Origin: Bacteroidales bacterium | GTDB lineage: Bacteria; Bacteroidota; Bacteroidia; Bacteroidales; Muribaculaceae | Length of the DNA stretch: 13,556 nt | Assembly (NCBI GenBank): GCA_004554255.1 | Contig: SFNC01000052.1 | Location: forward strand, 1 to 13,556 | Direction of reading: 5' to 3' | Shown here: piece by piece, positions 13,528 through 13,556 of the stretch | How the letters are laid out: each line of letters opens with the position of its first letter | Numbering within the stretch: position 1 is the stretch's first letter | Notes under the pieces: model-generated | Seen by the model: only the letters and a program-made list of their open reading frames with translations | Database searches by the model: none | Told to the model about the DNA's origin: nothing | Position numbers and translations under genes: made by a program

Positions 13528-13556
13528 TTACCGAAAAGACACCGGACCGGGGTAAT
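13332..13556. other. Right-edge non-genic stretch
   Basis: No intact gene lies beyond the aminotransferase stop. This stretch of 225 bases holds the minus-strand coding remnant and the large palindrome described separately. The plus-strand frame that continues past 13331 from an alternative frame of the aminotransferase has no family features. No transposase, target-site duplication or RNA gene is visible before the window ends. Confidence 0.55.
13451..13544. repeat. 94-base imperfect palindrome (possible intergenic repeat element)
   Basis: The two halves pair over most of their length. CGGTGT (13451-13456) pairs with ACACCG (13539-13544). TTTTCG (13458-13463) pairs with CGAAAA (13532-13537). 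AAATTTCGC (13467-13475) pairs with GCGAAATTT (13521-13529). AAGT (13476-13479) pairs with ACTT (13516-13519). The apex TGTAGC-GG-GCTACA spans 13491-13504. The part between the second and third helices and the apex is unpaired or mismatched. No gene or terminator T-run is attached. The structure is too long and interrupted to be a normal terminator and looks like a dispersed palindromic element. Confidence 0.6.

Noticed and set aside
1..13556. CRISPR arrays, tRNA or rRNA genes, transposases, integrases
   Set aside because: No direct-repeat array, RNA gene signature or recombinase motif was found on either strand by reading.

Overview
The window looks like a chromosomal segment of a Bacteroidales bacterium with fairly high GC, plausibly of the Muribaculaceae or a relative. 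This rests on family content recognised by eye: a DUF4292-type lipoprotein next to a TPR protein and an EnvC-like protein, a DUF4369/thioredoxin-like lipoprotein, and a tiny secreted protein with a C-terminal domain like the type IX secretion sorting domain. It also rests on two copies of TATCTTTGCAA, which fits the Bacteroidetes -7 promoter consensus TAnnTTTG. Species-level placement cannot be made from the sequence alone.

Region 1 (170-6400, + strand) reads as one tightly packed operon: small CTD-like secreted protein, dut (dUTPase), a 647-residue periplasmic TPR protein, a DUF4292-like lipoprotein, an EnvC-like coiled-coil/degenerate LytM protein, and a Wzx-type polysaccharide flippase. 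Gaps are 6 and 31 bases, followed by overlaps of 8 and 13 bases and one 14-base gap. Apart from dut, the products belong to the cell envelope. Region 2 (6402-7340 or 7355, - strand) is one family 2 glycosyltransferase, convergent with the flippase and separated from it by a single base.

Region 3 (about 7449-9627, + strand) starts with a promoter-like box. An intrinsic-terminator-like hairpin then sits inside the greA leader. After it come greA, a HIT-family hydrolase and a DUF4369/thioredoxin-like lipoprotein that has lost its redox motif. A 20-bp hairpin closes the unit.

Region 4 (about 9706-13331, + strand) is a nucleotide-sugar cassette: rfbB, rfbA, an FdtA/QdtA-like sugar 3,4-ketoisomerase and a DegT/DnrJ/EryC1-type PLP aminotransferase, with overlapping or nearly touching ends. 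In order of reaction, RfbA makes dTDP-glucose, RfbB makes dTDP-4-keto-6-deoxyglucose, the isomerase moves the keto group to C3, and the aminotransferase puts an amino group there. The expected product is a dTDP-3-amino-3,6-dideoxyhexose (Fuc3N or Qui3N type). The rhamnose genes rfbC and rfbD are absent from the window, and so is the N-acetyltransferase that often completes such sugars. With the flippase and glycosyltransferase upstream, the window is biased to surface-glycan synthesis.

Region 5 (13332-13556) has no intact gene. It holds a 94-base imperfect inverted repeat and a minus-strand reading frame whose C-terminal part looks protein-like but which has no start codon in the window. No tRNA, rRNA, CRISPR array, transposase or integrase was seen. 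The most unusual signals are the terminator-like hairpin with an overlapping leader ORF before greA, and the large palindrome at the right end.
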